Origin: an uncultured Allobosea sp.
Lineage (GTDB): Bacteria > Pseudomonadota > Alphaproteobacteria > Rhizobiales > Beijerinckiaceae
Assembly: GCF_945957345.1 (NCBI RefSeq)
Contig: NZ_CAMFKW010000018.1
Location: 24,211-88,210, forward strand
DNA length: 64,000 bases
Direction: 5' to 3'
The position numbers and the translations under genes are program-made. Numbering within the stretch: position 1 is the first letter of the stretch; the number at the start of each line of letters is the position of its first letter. Below, piece after piece: positions 9,370 through 17,168 of this stretch. A model generated the notes under the pieces. That model did not search any database and had not been told where the DNA came from. It saw only the letters and a list, made by a program, of their open reading frames with translations.

Positions 9370-10614
9370 TCAGCGGGCCGGTTCCGCAAGACCTCGGGGG
9401 AGAATCCGCCGCGGCGCGAAGCCGTTCCTGGCGAGCGCATCCTCGATCGCGCGCGAATGCGCCGCACCGCGCGTTTCCACGGTGACGTCGAGCGTCACAC
9501 CCTTGGCGGGCACATCAAGGAAGAGCCGGCCATGGCTGACCTCGAGGATATTGGCGCCTTCCTCGCCGAGCAGGCTGGCGATGCGGCCGAGCAGGCCCGG
9601 CCGGTCGCTGGTGGTCAGGCGGAAGGCGACGATGCGGTCGTCGCGCTCCAGTTCGCGCACCATGATCGCGGCGAGCAGGCGGGTGTCGATATTGCCGCCG
9701 GTGAGCACGAGTCCGACCTTGCGGCCGGCATAGCGCTCGGGCTCCTTCAGCATGGCGGCGAGGCCGGTCGCGCCGGCCCCTTCCGCAAGGCTGTGCTGAA
9801 GACTGGCATAAGCGTTCACGGCGCGCTCGATCAGGTCCTCGCCGACGAGCACGATGTCGCCGACGAGCCTCGCGATCACCGGCAAGGTGAGCTGGCCGAC
9901 GGTCTTCACTGCGATGCCTTCTGCGAGCGTCGGGCCGCCGATCGGCTGGTCTTCCATCCGCACGGCATTGAAGAAGGAGGGATAGAGCGCGGCTTCGACG
10001 CCGATCAGCTCGATGCCCGGCTTGATCGCCTTGGCTGCGACGGCGTTGCCGGCCATCAATCCACCGCCGCCGAGCGGGATGATGAGCGTGTCGAGATCGG
10101 GCGCATCGGCCAGCATCTCGCGCGCCAGCGTGCCTTGTCCGGCCATCACGGCCGCATCGTCATAAGGATGGACGAAGGTGAGCTGTTCGGCTCCGGCGAG
10201 TTCATGCGCCTTCTGGCTGGCTTCCGACAGCGTCTCTCCATGGAGCACGACGCGGGCGCCATGGGCGCGCGTGTTCTCGACCTTCACCAGCGGCGTCGTC
10301 TCGGGCATCACGATCGTCGCGGGAATGCCGAAGCGTTTCGCGTGATAGGCGACAGCCTGGGCGTGATTGCCGGCCGACATCGCGACGACGCCCCGCGCCC
10401 GCTCGACCTCGCTCAGCGTCAGCAGCTTGTTGACCGCGCCGCGCTCCTTGAAGGAGGCGGTCGCCTGCATGTTCTCGTGCTTCACCAGCACGGTCGCGCC
10501 GGTCAATTCGGACAGACGTGGCGCCGGTACCAGCGGCGTACGCAGCACATGTCCGGCGATCCGCCCGGCCGCGGCGTCGATATCCTCGGGGGTAATCGCG
10601 AAGCTTTCGCTCAT
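9370..10614 (-). CDS. ilvA: Threonine dehydratase (threonine ammonia-lyase)
   Basis: 414 residues. The PLP fold-type II catalytic domain has the Schiff-base lysine in ATASFKERGA (Lys56) and the glycine loop PLGGGGLMAG near residues 156-165. A single C-terminal ACT-like domain follows (IVAFRLTTSDRPGLLGRIASL). It converts threonine to 2-oxobutyrate and ammonia. One ACT-like domain and 400-residue length match the short form common in alphaproteobacteria, rather than the two-ACT IlvA of E. coli. It sits 40 bp downstream of a branched-chain amino-acid permease-like gene, which suggests a link to isoleucine metabolism. Confidence 0.88.
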   Translation of the reverse strand: MSESFAITPEDIDAAAGRIAGHVLRTPLVPAPRLSELTGATVLVKHENMQATASFKERGAVNKLLTLSEVERARGVVAMSAGNHAQAVAYHAKRFGIPATIVMPETTPLVKVENTRAHGARVVLHGETLSEASQKAHELAGAEQLTFVHPYDDAAVMAGQGTLAREMLADAPDLDTLIIPLGGGGLMAGNAVAAKAIKPGIELIGVEAALYPSFFNAVRMEDQPIGGPTLAEGIAVKTVGQLTLPVIARLVGDIVLVGEDLIERAVNAYASLQHSLAEGAGATGLAAMLKEPERYAGRKVGLVLTGGNIDTRLLAAIMVRELERDDRIVAFRLTTSDRPGLLGRIASLLGEEGANILEVSHGRLFLDVPAKGVTLDVTVETRGAAHSRAIEDALARNGFAPRRILPRGLAEPAR

Positions 10615-10653
10615 GCTCAGTCTCGATTCCGTCGGGAGGCGAAGGAGAGGGCC

Positions 10654-11994
10654 TCACACGCGACGTGGCGTCAATTCGCCGTCGCCGAAAAAGCCGCCGG
10701 GGCGCCAGATCAGCACGATCGCGAGCAGCGAATAGACGGCGAGGTCGCGCTGCTCGATCGGCAGCGTCGCCGACCAGACGGCTTCGAAGGCGGCGATGAA
10801 GAGGCCGCCCAAAGCCGCGCCGCTGACCGAGCCGATGCCGCCGAGGATCGCCGCGACGAGCGCCTTCAGGCCGAGTGAGAAGCCGCCGGCGAAGCCCATG
10901 CCGCCATAGATCACGGTGACGATGACGCCGGCGATGCCGCAGGCCGCGCAGGCGATGATGACGGCGACGTCATGGACCGCGCGGGCATCGACGCCGAACA
11001 GCGCTGCGGTCTTGGCATCATCAGACACCGCCCGCCAGGCGCGGCCATAGGCCGTGCGTCGGATCAGCATGACGACGCCGAGGGTTGTGCCGAGCCCGAT
11101 CAGCGCCAACGCCAATGCGAGCGGGTTCAGCGTGACCACGAAATTGCCGGCATGAGCGAGCGCGATCGGCGTGTTGAAGACGGGCGGCAGCCAGCGCAGT
11201 TCCGGCCCTTGCGCCAGCCGGAGATATTCCGACATCGCGATGGCGAGCCCGATCGTAGCGATCAGCATCTGCTGGCCGGTGGCGCGTTCGAGATGGCGCA
11301 GCACGAAACGGCCCATGGCGAAGCCGTGCAAGGCGCAGACGGCGATCGCGACGGTGAAGGCGACGACCAGGCCCGAGATTGGCGTCGAGACCGAAAGCGA
11401 AAGCAGCAGCGCCACGCCGACGACCGAAGCGAGCGCCCCCAGCGCCGCGAATTCGCCGAAGCTCAGGATGATCCGTCCGGTCAGGCCGTAGACCAGGGCA
11501 TAGGCCGCCGCGAGCATGCCGTAGATCGCCGCCGAGGGCAGGGCGCCCAAGCCCTGCTGCAGGCCATAGGCGAGGCTGGCCGGGATCGCCGGCAAGGTCT
11601 CGGCCGAAGGTTCTGCCGGGTCGGGCGGCGGCGAGGCCCGGTCCTCCAGATAGAAGCGCCGCAGCAGGTAGAAGCTCGCATCGCCCATCGGCCGCCCGTC
11701 CGAGGCGATGCCGACGAGTGCTCCGCGGCTCGGCCCCGTGCCTTCGCTGGCGAACAGGCAGTCGATGCTGCGGTGGCGCGACAGGCCGTCGCCGAGCTGG
11801 ACCCGGTAGAGCAGCCTGAGGGCGCGCGGCACCGGCCCCTTGGTGGTCCGTTCGATCTCGATATGGGCATTCGGCGGATTGAGCGGCGGGATGGCCTGCC
11901 GGCAGAGCCGCATCTGGTCCGTATCGAAATCGGCACCGCAGCCCGCGAGGGCGAGTGTGACGACGGCCAGAATCGACAGGAGGAGCGGGCGCAT
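10654..11994 (-). CDS. LivH-type ABC permease with lipoprotein-like N-terminal domain
   Basis: 446 residues in two parts. Residues 1-18 form a lipoprotein signal ending in the lipobox LAGC (Cys19), followed by about 115 soluble residues with two further cysteines and a proline-rich linker (PPPDPAEPSAETLP). Residues from about 135 are a branched-chain amino-acid permease of the LivH class (IYGMLAAAYALVYGLTGRII, MLIRRTAYGRAWRAVSDD, LKALVAAILGGIGSVSGAA). The frame is open much further upstream, but that extension runs through an intergenic repeat, so I chose the ATG at 11994. No livK, livM, livG or livF is nearby, so partner subunits are elsewhere or absent. Confidence 0.75.
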   Translation of the reverse strand: MRPLLLSILAVVTLALAGCGADFDTDQMRLCRQAIPPLNPPNAHIEIERTTKGPVPRALRLLYRVQLGDGLSRHRSIDCLFASEGTGPSRGALVGIASDGRPMGDASFYLLRRFYLEDRASPPPDPAEPSAETLPAIPASLAYGLQQGLGALPSAAIYGMLAAAYALVYGLTGRIILSFGEFAALGALASVVGVALLLSLSVSTPISGLVVAFTVAIAVCALHGFAMGRFVLRHLERATGQQMLIATIGLAIAMSEYLRLAQGPELRWLPPVFNTPIALAHAGNFVVTLNPLALALALIGLGTTLGVVMLIRRTAYGRAWRAVSDDAKTAALFGVDARAVHDVAVIIACAACGIAGVIVTVIYGGMGFAGGFSLGLKALVAAILGGIGSVSGAALGGLFIAAFEAVWSATLPIEQRDLAVYSLLAIVLIWRPGGFFGDGELTPRRV

Positions 11995-12028
11995 GCGAGC
12001 GCAACGGTAGCGCCTGCGGGGCCGCGCT

Positions 12029-12162
12029 GTCATCCCGTGCGCGGTGCGGCGCGAAGCGGTGCGCCGCAGACACGGGACCGTCTGCAGAAAAAGGCGCCTT
12101 TTTCGGAGCACGATCCCGCATCTGCGCAGCGACATTGCATGTCGCAGCGCGTGCGGGATGAC
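12029..12162. repeat. 134-bp dispersed palindromic repeat, copy A
   Basis: Bounded by GTCATCCCG and its exact complement CGGGATGAC. It contains the self-complementary core AAAAAGGCGCCTTTTT at its centre and GC-rich inverted segments on both sides. It lies in the gap between the permease and GatB/YqeY genes. Copies B and C have the same length. Confidence 0.85.
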
Positions 12163-12196
12163 CTTTCGGCTGGCGTATCGGCGACGGACCGATCGA

Positions 12197-12568
12197 TTAG
12201 TCCGAACTGCCCGCGTTGAGGTAGCGACCCAGGATCTGAGCCTCCTCCGCCAGTTCCTGAGCCTTGTCGGCGCGGCCGAGACGTCGATAGTCCTCCGCCG
12301 CATCGTTTTGGGCCCGGATTTCGGCCTCGATCAGTTCACGAATATCGTCACGGCTCAGCGCCTGGCGCGGAACCTCGACGGCGCTGTCGCCGAAGGCATG
12401 AAAGACATACTTGTCATGCCGGTCTCCGACCGGGACGGCCTGCGCATTGTCGATCGCGGAGATCAGTCCGCGCAGGGTCGTCACCTCGGCGGTCTTTCGA
12501 TCGCGCATCGCTATCCGCAGATCGGCCTTCAGCATGGCCAGGAAACCCTGGCTTTCATCCGTCGTCAT
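12197..12568 (-). CDS. GatB/YqeY domain-containing protein
   Basis: About 123 residues, close in style to the YqeY family (usually about 150): FLAMLKADLRIAMRDRKTAEV, LRGLISAIDNAQAV and a helical C-terminal half with LSRDDIRELIEAEI. The YqeY fold is homologous to the tRNA-binding tail of GatB, and stand-alone members have no firm role. An alternative start at 12736 would add 56 arginine-rich residues encoded by the 134-bp repeat, so I reject it in favour of ATG 12568. It lies between hemB and the permease gene, with one repeat copy on each side. Confidence 0.75.
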   Translation of the reverse strand: MTTDESQGFLAMLKADLRIAMRDRKTAEVTTLRGLISAIDNAQAVPVGDRHDKYVFHAFGDSAVEVPRQALSRDDIRELIEAEIRAQNDAAEDYRRLGRADKAQELAEEAQILGRYLNAGSSD

Positions 12569-12600
12569 ATCGAGACCATAGATGTTCCTGGGAGCGCGCT

Positions 12601-12734
12601 GTCGTCCCGTGCGCGGTGCACCGCGCAGCGATGCGCCGCAGACACGGGACCGTGTGACAAGAAGGCGCCTTTTCCGGAAGGCGATCCCGCATCTGCGCAG
12701 CAGCGCTATCGTGCCGCAGCGCGTGCAGGATGAC
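12601..12734. repeat. 134-bp dispersed palindromic repeat, copy B
   Basis: Same length and orientation as copy A, with several substitutions; its ends are GTCGTCCCG and AGGATGAC. The core reads GAAGGCGCCTTTTCC. It occupies nearly all of the gap between the hemB stop and the GatB/YqeY start. Confidence 0.85.
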
Positions 12735-12757
12735 ACCGTCTGCTAAGATGCCTTCGC

Positions 12758-13807
12758 TTACGCGCCGGCCTTCAGCTTTTTCGCCACGCGCGGCGCGAAA
12801 TAGGTCAGCACCCCGTCGGCGCCGGCACGCTTGAAGGCGAGCAGGCTCTCCAGCATCGCCTTGTCGCCGTCGAGCCAGCCATTATTCGCCGCGGCCATGA
12901 TCATCGCGTACTCGCCGGAGACCTGATAGGCGAAGGTCGGCACGCGAAAATGGTCCTTCACCCGCGCCACCACGTCGAGATAGGGCAGGCCGGGCTTGAT
13001 CATCACCATGTCGGCGCCCTCTTCGAGGTCGAGCATCACTTCCGCGATCGCCTCGTCGGAATTGGCCGGATCCATCTGATAGGTGCGCTTGTCGCCGACG
13101 AGGGTGGCATTGGTGCCGATCGCGTCGCGGAACGGGCCGTAGAAGGCCGAGGCGTATTTGGCCGCATAGGCCATGATCTGCACGTCCTCATGGCCGTCGC
13201 CGTCGAGCGCCGCCCGGATCGCGCCGACGCGCCCGTCCATCATGTCGGAGGGGGCGATGACGTCGGCCCCGGCATCGGCCAGCGCCAAGGCCTGCCCGAC
13301 GAGAATCTGCACGCTGGCGTCGTTGAGGACGCGCTCGCCCTCCATCACGCCGTCATGGCCATGCGAGGTATAGGGATCGAGCGCCGCATCGCAGATGATG
13401 CCGATCTCCGGCACCTCGCGCTTGATCGCGCGCACGGCGCGGCACATCAGGTTGCCGGTATTGAGCGCCTCGGAGCCGGTCGGATCGCGTAGCGCTTTGT
13501 CGACATAGGGGAAGGGCGCGATGGCAGGGATGCCGAGAGCGGCTGCCTCGGCCGCCTGGCGCACGGCTTCCTCGATATTGAGCCGGTCGACGCCGGGCAT
13601 CCATTCCACCGGCGAGCGGGCTTCGCTGGAATCCATCAGGAAGATCGGCCAGATCAGGTCGTCGGTCGTCAGTGCCGATTCCCGCACCAACCGGCGCGAC
13701 CATTCCGCCTTGCGGTTGCGGCGCATGCGGCGCGTCAGGCCGAGCGACGGTACGTCTTCATGGCGGGATTTCGGGGTCGGGAAAGGCCGCACGACCGGGG
13801 ATTCCAT
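12758..13807 (-). CDS. hemB: Porphobilinogen synthase (delta-aminolevulinic acid dehydratase)
   Basis: 349 residues. It condenses two 5-aminolevulinate molecules into porphobilinogen in tetrapyrrole synthesis. Catalytic lysines lie in LVGDKRTYQMDPAN and DMVMIKPGLPYLDVV. The metal-site segment reads DAALDPYTSHGHDG: the cysteines of zinc enzymes (CxCxYTSHGHCG type) are replaced by Asp and Ala, as in the Mg2+-dependent Bradyrhizobium enzyme. The N-terminus (LTRRMRRNRKAEWSRRLVRE) is usual for rhizobial HemB. It is transcribed leftward, with the second repeat copy directly downstream. Confidence 0.95.
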   Translation of the reverse strand: MESPVVRPFPTPKSRHEDVPSLGLTRRMRRNRKAEWSRRLVRESALTTDDLIWPIFLMDSSEARSPVEWMPGVDRLNIEEAVRQAAEAAALGIPAIAPFPYVDKALRDPTGSEALNTGNLMCRAVRAIKREVPEIGIICDAALDPYTSHGHDGVMEGERVLNDASVQILVGQALALADAGADVIAPSDMMDGRVGAIRAALDGDGHEDVQIMAYAAKYASAFYGPFRDAIGTNATLVGDKRTYQMDPANSDEAIAEVMLDLEEGADMVMIKPGLPYLDVVARVKDHFRVPTFAYQVSGEYAMIMAAANNGWLDGDKAMLESLLAFKRAGADGVLTYFAPRVAKKLKAGA

Positions 13808-14068
13808 GGCAACTGCCTCAAGCGATGAACGGTACAGGCGCGGTTGTCGTCATGCGGGCGAAACCGACCGATCGCTTCTTTATCACATCGGAACGATTCC
13901 AAAACAGGGCGCATGGTCGCAACTTTGCCGGCGTCACTCCGTAGTGCCGCTCTCGACCTCTAGCAGCCGCTCGTTACTCGTGAGACGATGATCGACCAGC
14001 TGAGCGTCGAGACTGGCTACGCCAGTTTTAGCAATGCCCTGAAAAGTGCGTATCGGAAGAGGGGCCTG

Positions 14069-14359
14069 ATGCGTCCATCGTTACTTTGGATCGCTACAGC
14101 TACAGCATTGGCGCTGGCCGGTTTAGCGCTGCAATATCCTGACATTCATGGGCGCAGGCCGCTATTAGCCGACCTACAACGCGAACTTGGTTATCCCCCA
14201 GATGCTTGGTGGGAAGTTATTGTTTGGCCGTTGGCGTTTTTTGCGGGCCTGACTGTTGTAATGATGGCGTGGTTCATGGCGAGGTCGCTATTGCCTCAAA
14301 AGAAGCCTTCGTCGATTGAGACTTCAAATCGCTGGAAGCCACCGATGGAAGGCGACTAG
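14069..14359 (+). CDS. Small two-helix membrane protein, AT-richer orphan
   Basis: 96 residues with no recognised family. Helix 1 is LLWIATATALALAGLALQYP and helix 2 is VIVWPLAFFAGLTVVMMAWF; between them is a short loop (RRPLLADLQRELGYPPDAWW), and the tail is basic and polar. The ATG at 14069 has AAGAGG a few bases upstream and begins at the first helix; an in-frame ATG at 13988 lacks such a site. Codon use is visibly less GC-rich than that of the neighbours, suggesting recent acquisition. I assign no function. Confidence 0.5.
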   Translation: MRPSLLWIATATALALAGLALQYPDIHGRRPLLADLQRELGYPPDAWWEVIVWPLAFFAGLTVVMMAWFMARSLLPQKKPSSIETSNRWKPPMEGD

Positions 14360-14486
14360 CCGGGACTTTCTGAACGCGCGGGCTTCCGCTTTCGACCCAA
14401 GCTCACATCCACATCGACACGCACCTCGCGTTGACAAGCCATCCCCCGCCTTCCAGAACCGCTGCCTACGGAAGCGGGATCGGACC

Positions 14487-15542
14487 ATGACTGAGGATCG
14501 CGAGATCATCTGCGAGATTCGCGGCGCCGCCGGCGTCGTCGTGCTCAACCGGCCGAAGGCGCTGAACGCGCTGAGCCTCGGCATGGTGCGCGAGCTCGCC
14601 CGCGCCCTCGATGCCTGGGAGAACGATCCGCAGGTCACGCGCGTCGTCGTCGTGAGCACGAGCGAAAAGGCTTTTTCGGCCGGTGGCGACATTCGTTGGC
14701 TGCATGATTGCGGCAAGGCCGGCCGCCATGACGAGATGCTCGCCTTCTGGGGCGAGGAGTACATCCTAAACCACCGCATCAAGACTTATCCCAAGCCCTA
14801 TATCGCGTTGATCGACGGCATCGTCATGGGCGGCGGCGTCGGCATATCCTTGCATGGCAGCCATCGCATCGCCGGCGACCGCTATCTCTTCGCCATGCCG
14901 GAAGTCGGCATCGGCTTCTTCCCGGATGTCGGTGCGACCTATGCGCTGCCCCGCCTCGATGGCGGCTTCGGCAGCTTCCTTGCGCTCACCGGCGAGCGGG
15001 TCGGCGCGGCCGATGCGCTGGCAGCCGGACTCGCAACCCATGGCGTCCCCAGCGAACGCATGGACGAGCTGGCCGATGCACTGACGAAGCCCGGCTCCAT
15101 CGACGACATCCTCGCCGGCTTCACCTTACAGCGCGGCCCCGGCCCCTTGCACGCAGAGAGGGCGATGATGGCAGAGACCTTCACCGCGGCAGCCCTGCCG
15201 GAGGTGATCGCGCGCCTGCGCCGGGCTGCCGAAAAGGGCAGCGCCTTCGCTGGCAAGCTGCTGCAGACCCTCATGGTGAAGTCGCCGACCAGCGTCGCCA
15301 TCGCCTTCGAGCAGATGCGGCGCGGCGCCGGTCTCGATTTCGCCGAGGCGATGCGCACGGAATACCGCGTCGTCTCGCGGATTGCTCGGGGGCACGACTT
15401 CTATGAGGGCGTGCGCGCCGTGGTGATCGACAAGGACCAGGCGCCGCGCTGGCAGCCGGCCACGCTGGACGAGGTCCGGCAGGCCGATATCGACGCCTAT
15501 TTCGCGCCGCTCGGCGCCGACGAACTGAAGCTGGAGGGTTGA
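14487..15542 (+). CDS. 3-hydroxyisobutyryl-CoA hydrolase (enoyl-CoA hydratase/isomerase family)
   Basis: 351 residues, the length of HIBYL-CoA hydrolases, which release 3-hydroxyisobutyrate in valine breakdown. Crotonase-fold motifs are VVVLNRPKALNALSLGMV, the oxyanion-hole segment FSAGGDIRWLHDCGKAGR, DGIVMGGGVGISLHGSHRIA and MPEVGIGFFPDVGATYALPR. The long C-terminal helical part (IDDILAGFTLQRGPG, MVKSPTSVAIAFEQMRRG) separates it from ordinary enoyl-CoA hydratases. The open frame starts at 14316, but the family begins at ATG 14487. It overlaps the next gene's TTG start. Confidence 0.85.
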   Translation: MTEDREIICEIRGAAGVVVLNRPKALNALSLGMVRELARALDAWENDPQVTRVVVVSTSEKAFSAGGDIRWLHDCGKAGRHDEMLAFWGEEYILNHRIKTYPKPYIALIDGIVMGGGVGISLHGSHRIAGDRYLFAMPEVGIGFFPDVGATYALPRLDGGFGSFLALTGERVGAADALAAGLATHGVPSERMDELADALTKPGSIDDILAGFTLQRGPGPLHAERAMMAETFTAAALPEVIARLRRAAEKGSAFAGKLLQTLMVKSPTSVAIAFEQMRRGAGLDFAEAMRTEYRVVSRIARGHDFYEGVRAVVIDKDQAPRWQPATLDEVRQADIDAYFAPLGADELKLEG

Positions 15543-15985
15543 GCTTGGGCCTGGGCGGAGACGGCGAGGCCCTGCGCGGCGCCCGGGCGGGTGAGGACGA
15601 AGGCAAGCAGGCGAACCGCTGGCGGGTGCTCCTCGTCTGGTTTCTGCGTCTGCTCTCGGCCTTCTGGCTCGCAAAGGGGCTGACGGCCTGGATGGTGATA
15701 TTCGGCCTGCCCGGCAATCCGCAGCCGCCCTTCGAGAACCGCCTGCTGAGCTACCAGGCGATCATCGTCTATTTCGCGGTGATCGATCTCGTCGCCGCTG
15801 TCGGCCTCTGGCTGACTTCGACCTGGGGCGGAGTGCTCTGGCTGCTGGCTGCGATCAGCCAGATGCTGCTGGGTTTCTTCTTCCCACGCTTCGTGCCGAT
15901 GACGGCCTGGCTCGTCGGCCTCTATATCGCACTGATCGCCGTCTATTTCCTGGCGACCTGGGCGGCCGAGAACGAGGCCGAATAG
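15539..15985 (+). CDS. Four-helix membrane protein (DUF6163-like)
   Basis: 148 residues with four predicted membrane helices (VLLVWFLRLLSAFWLAKGLT, AIIVYFAVIDLVAAVGLWLT, GVLWLLAAISQMLLGFFFP, WLVGLYIALIAVYFLATWAA). The pattern resembles short DUF6163 proteins of Hyphomicrobiales; this name is tentative. The only sensible start is TTG at 15539, overlapping the preceding stop by 4 nt (TTGA), with GGAG just upstream, so translation is probably coupled to the hydrolase gene. The role is unknown. Confidence 0.65.
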   Translation: MSLGLGGDGEALRGARAGEDEGKQANRWRVLLVWFLRLLSAFWLAKGLTAWMVIFGLPGNPQPPFENRLLSYQAIIVYFAVIDLVAAVGLWLTSTWGGVLWLLAAISQMLLGFFFPRFVPMTAWLVGLYIALIAVYFLATWAAENEAE

Positions 15986-16008
15986 CTGGCGGCTCGCCGG
16001 CAGAAGGT

Positions 16009-16142
16009 GTCTTCCCGCACGCGCTGCGGCGTGCAATGCCGCTGCGCAGATGCGGGACCGTCATCCGAAAAGGGCGCCTTTCTCGTCACGCGGTCCCGTG
16101 TCTGCGGCGCACCGCTGCGCGCTGCGCCGCGCACGGGATGAC
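16009..16142. repeat. 134-bp dispersed palindromic repeat, copy C (inverted)
   Basis: The reverse complement of this stretch aligns with copy A without gaps and has the same 134-bp length. Its ends are GTCTTCCCG and CGGGATGAC. It lies between the membrane-protein stop and the ldtR promoter region. Confidence 0.85.
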
Positions 16143-16359
16143 AGTGCGGGTTAGCCGCCGAGCCTCTCGATTGCGCCGAGTCATGGTAAGAATCGCTTTA
16201 GCTTAAGCGTTTCTGGCTTCACTTACGATTCACCCAAAGGGGTAAATCCCTGATTCATCCTGATATTTAAACTCGTTTTCATCGGAGCCATCATATGGTG
16301 TGTTTCAGAAGCGGACCGGGAGATAAATCCTGGCCGACACACAACAGGCGGGATATACC

Positions 16360-16872
16360 ATGAAAGCGAGTGTCAAGACTTCGGAATTTGCCAAGACGAG
16401 CGAAGCAGAACTCAACGTGAAGCCTCTTTATCTTGAGTCCCTCACGCTGGTGGAGCGTCTGCATCGCCGTCTGCTCGACGTCATCAAGGACGAGTTCGAG
16501 CGCCGCGGCCGCGACGACGTCAACAGCGTGCAGGCCCTGCTGCTCTACAATATCGGCGATGCCGAGCTGTCGGCCAGCGAGCTGCGTACCCGCGGCTATT
16601 ACCTCGGCTCGAACGTCTCCTACAACGTGAAGAAGCTGGTCGAGCTCGGCTATCTCCACCATGCCCGGTCACGCATCGACCGCCGCTCGGTGCGGATCAG
16701 CCTCACCGAAAAGGGCGCTGCCGTGCACGATATCGTGAAGGGCGTCTACGACAAGCATGTCCGCACGGTCGAGCAGATCGGCGGCATCGCGGCCGACGAC
16801 TTCGAGCGGATGAACAACGCCCTGCTGCGCCTGGAGCGCTTCTGGACCGACCAGATCCGCTACAAGCTCTGA
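16360..16872 (+). CDS. ldtR: MarR-family regulator LdtR
   Basis: 170 residues, a winged-helix MarR protein matching LdtR of Sinorhizobium and Liberibacter, which controls an L,D-transpeptidase gene and stress tolerance. The DNA-binding region is VNSVQALLLYNIGDAELSAS followed by the recognition helix ELRTRGYYLGSNVSYNVKKL and wing RSRIDRRSVRISLTEKG. A dimerising helix (FERMNNALLRLERFWTDQI) ends it. The assignment is strengthened by the next gene being an L,D-transpeptidase on the same strand. About 215 bp of AT-rich DNA upstream probably holds its promoter. Confidence 0.85.
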   Translation: MKASVKTSEFAKTSEAELNVKPLYLESLTLVERLHRRLLDVIKDEFERRGRDDVNSVQALLLYNIGDAELSASELRTRGYYLGSNVSYNVKKLVELGYLHHARSRIDRRSVRISLTEKGAAVHDIVKGVYDKHVRTVEQIGGIAADDFERMNNALLRLERFWTDQIRYKL

Positions 16873-16910
16873 GATATCAGCCGGTTTCCGGCGACTGCCC
16901 GCCTGGCAGG

Positions 16911-16941
16911 GGCACGACAGGGATATCATCCCGGTCGTGCC
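16911..16941 (+). terminator. Hairpin after ldtR
   Basis: GGCACGAC pairs with GTCGTGCC, with an inner GGGAT/ATCCC stem, 38 bp after the ldtR stop. No T-run follows. It may separate ldtR from ldtP transcription. Confidence 0.4.
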
Positions 16942-17168
16942 TATACGGCTTTGTCGAGCTGCGATCTCGACTGTGGTTTTGCTGCCATGCATGCGGCAAA
17001 ACGTTGCCATGCCCTAAATTCGCCTCTGTCATCACGCCTCGTTAACTGTGCTAGGACACCGTCGAGCATCGAGAGGTCGTCCGTCGTCATTGCGTCGTCA
17101 GCGTCGCCCGTTCAGGCGGCGTTTTCTTGTGGCCTTTATGCATGCGTGAAGTCGTGAAGAGGGAAGAG

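Noticed and set aside
11995..12303. N-terminal extension of the permease frame
   Set aside because: The extension is arginine-rich and encoded by repeat copy A; a proper lipoprotein signal starts at 11994.
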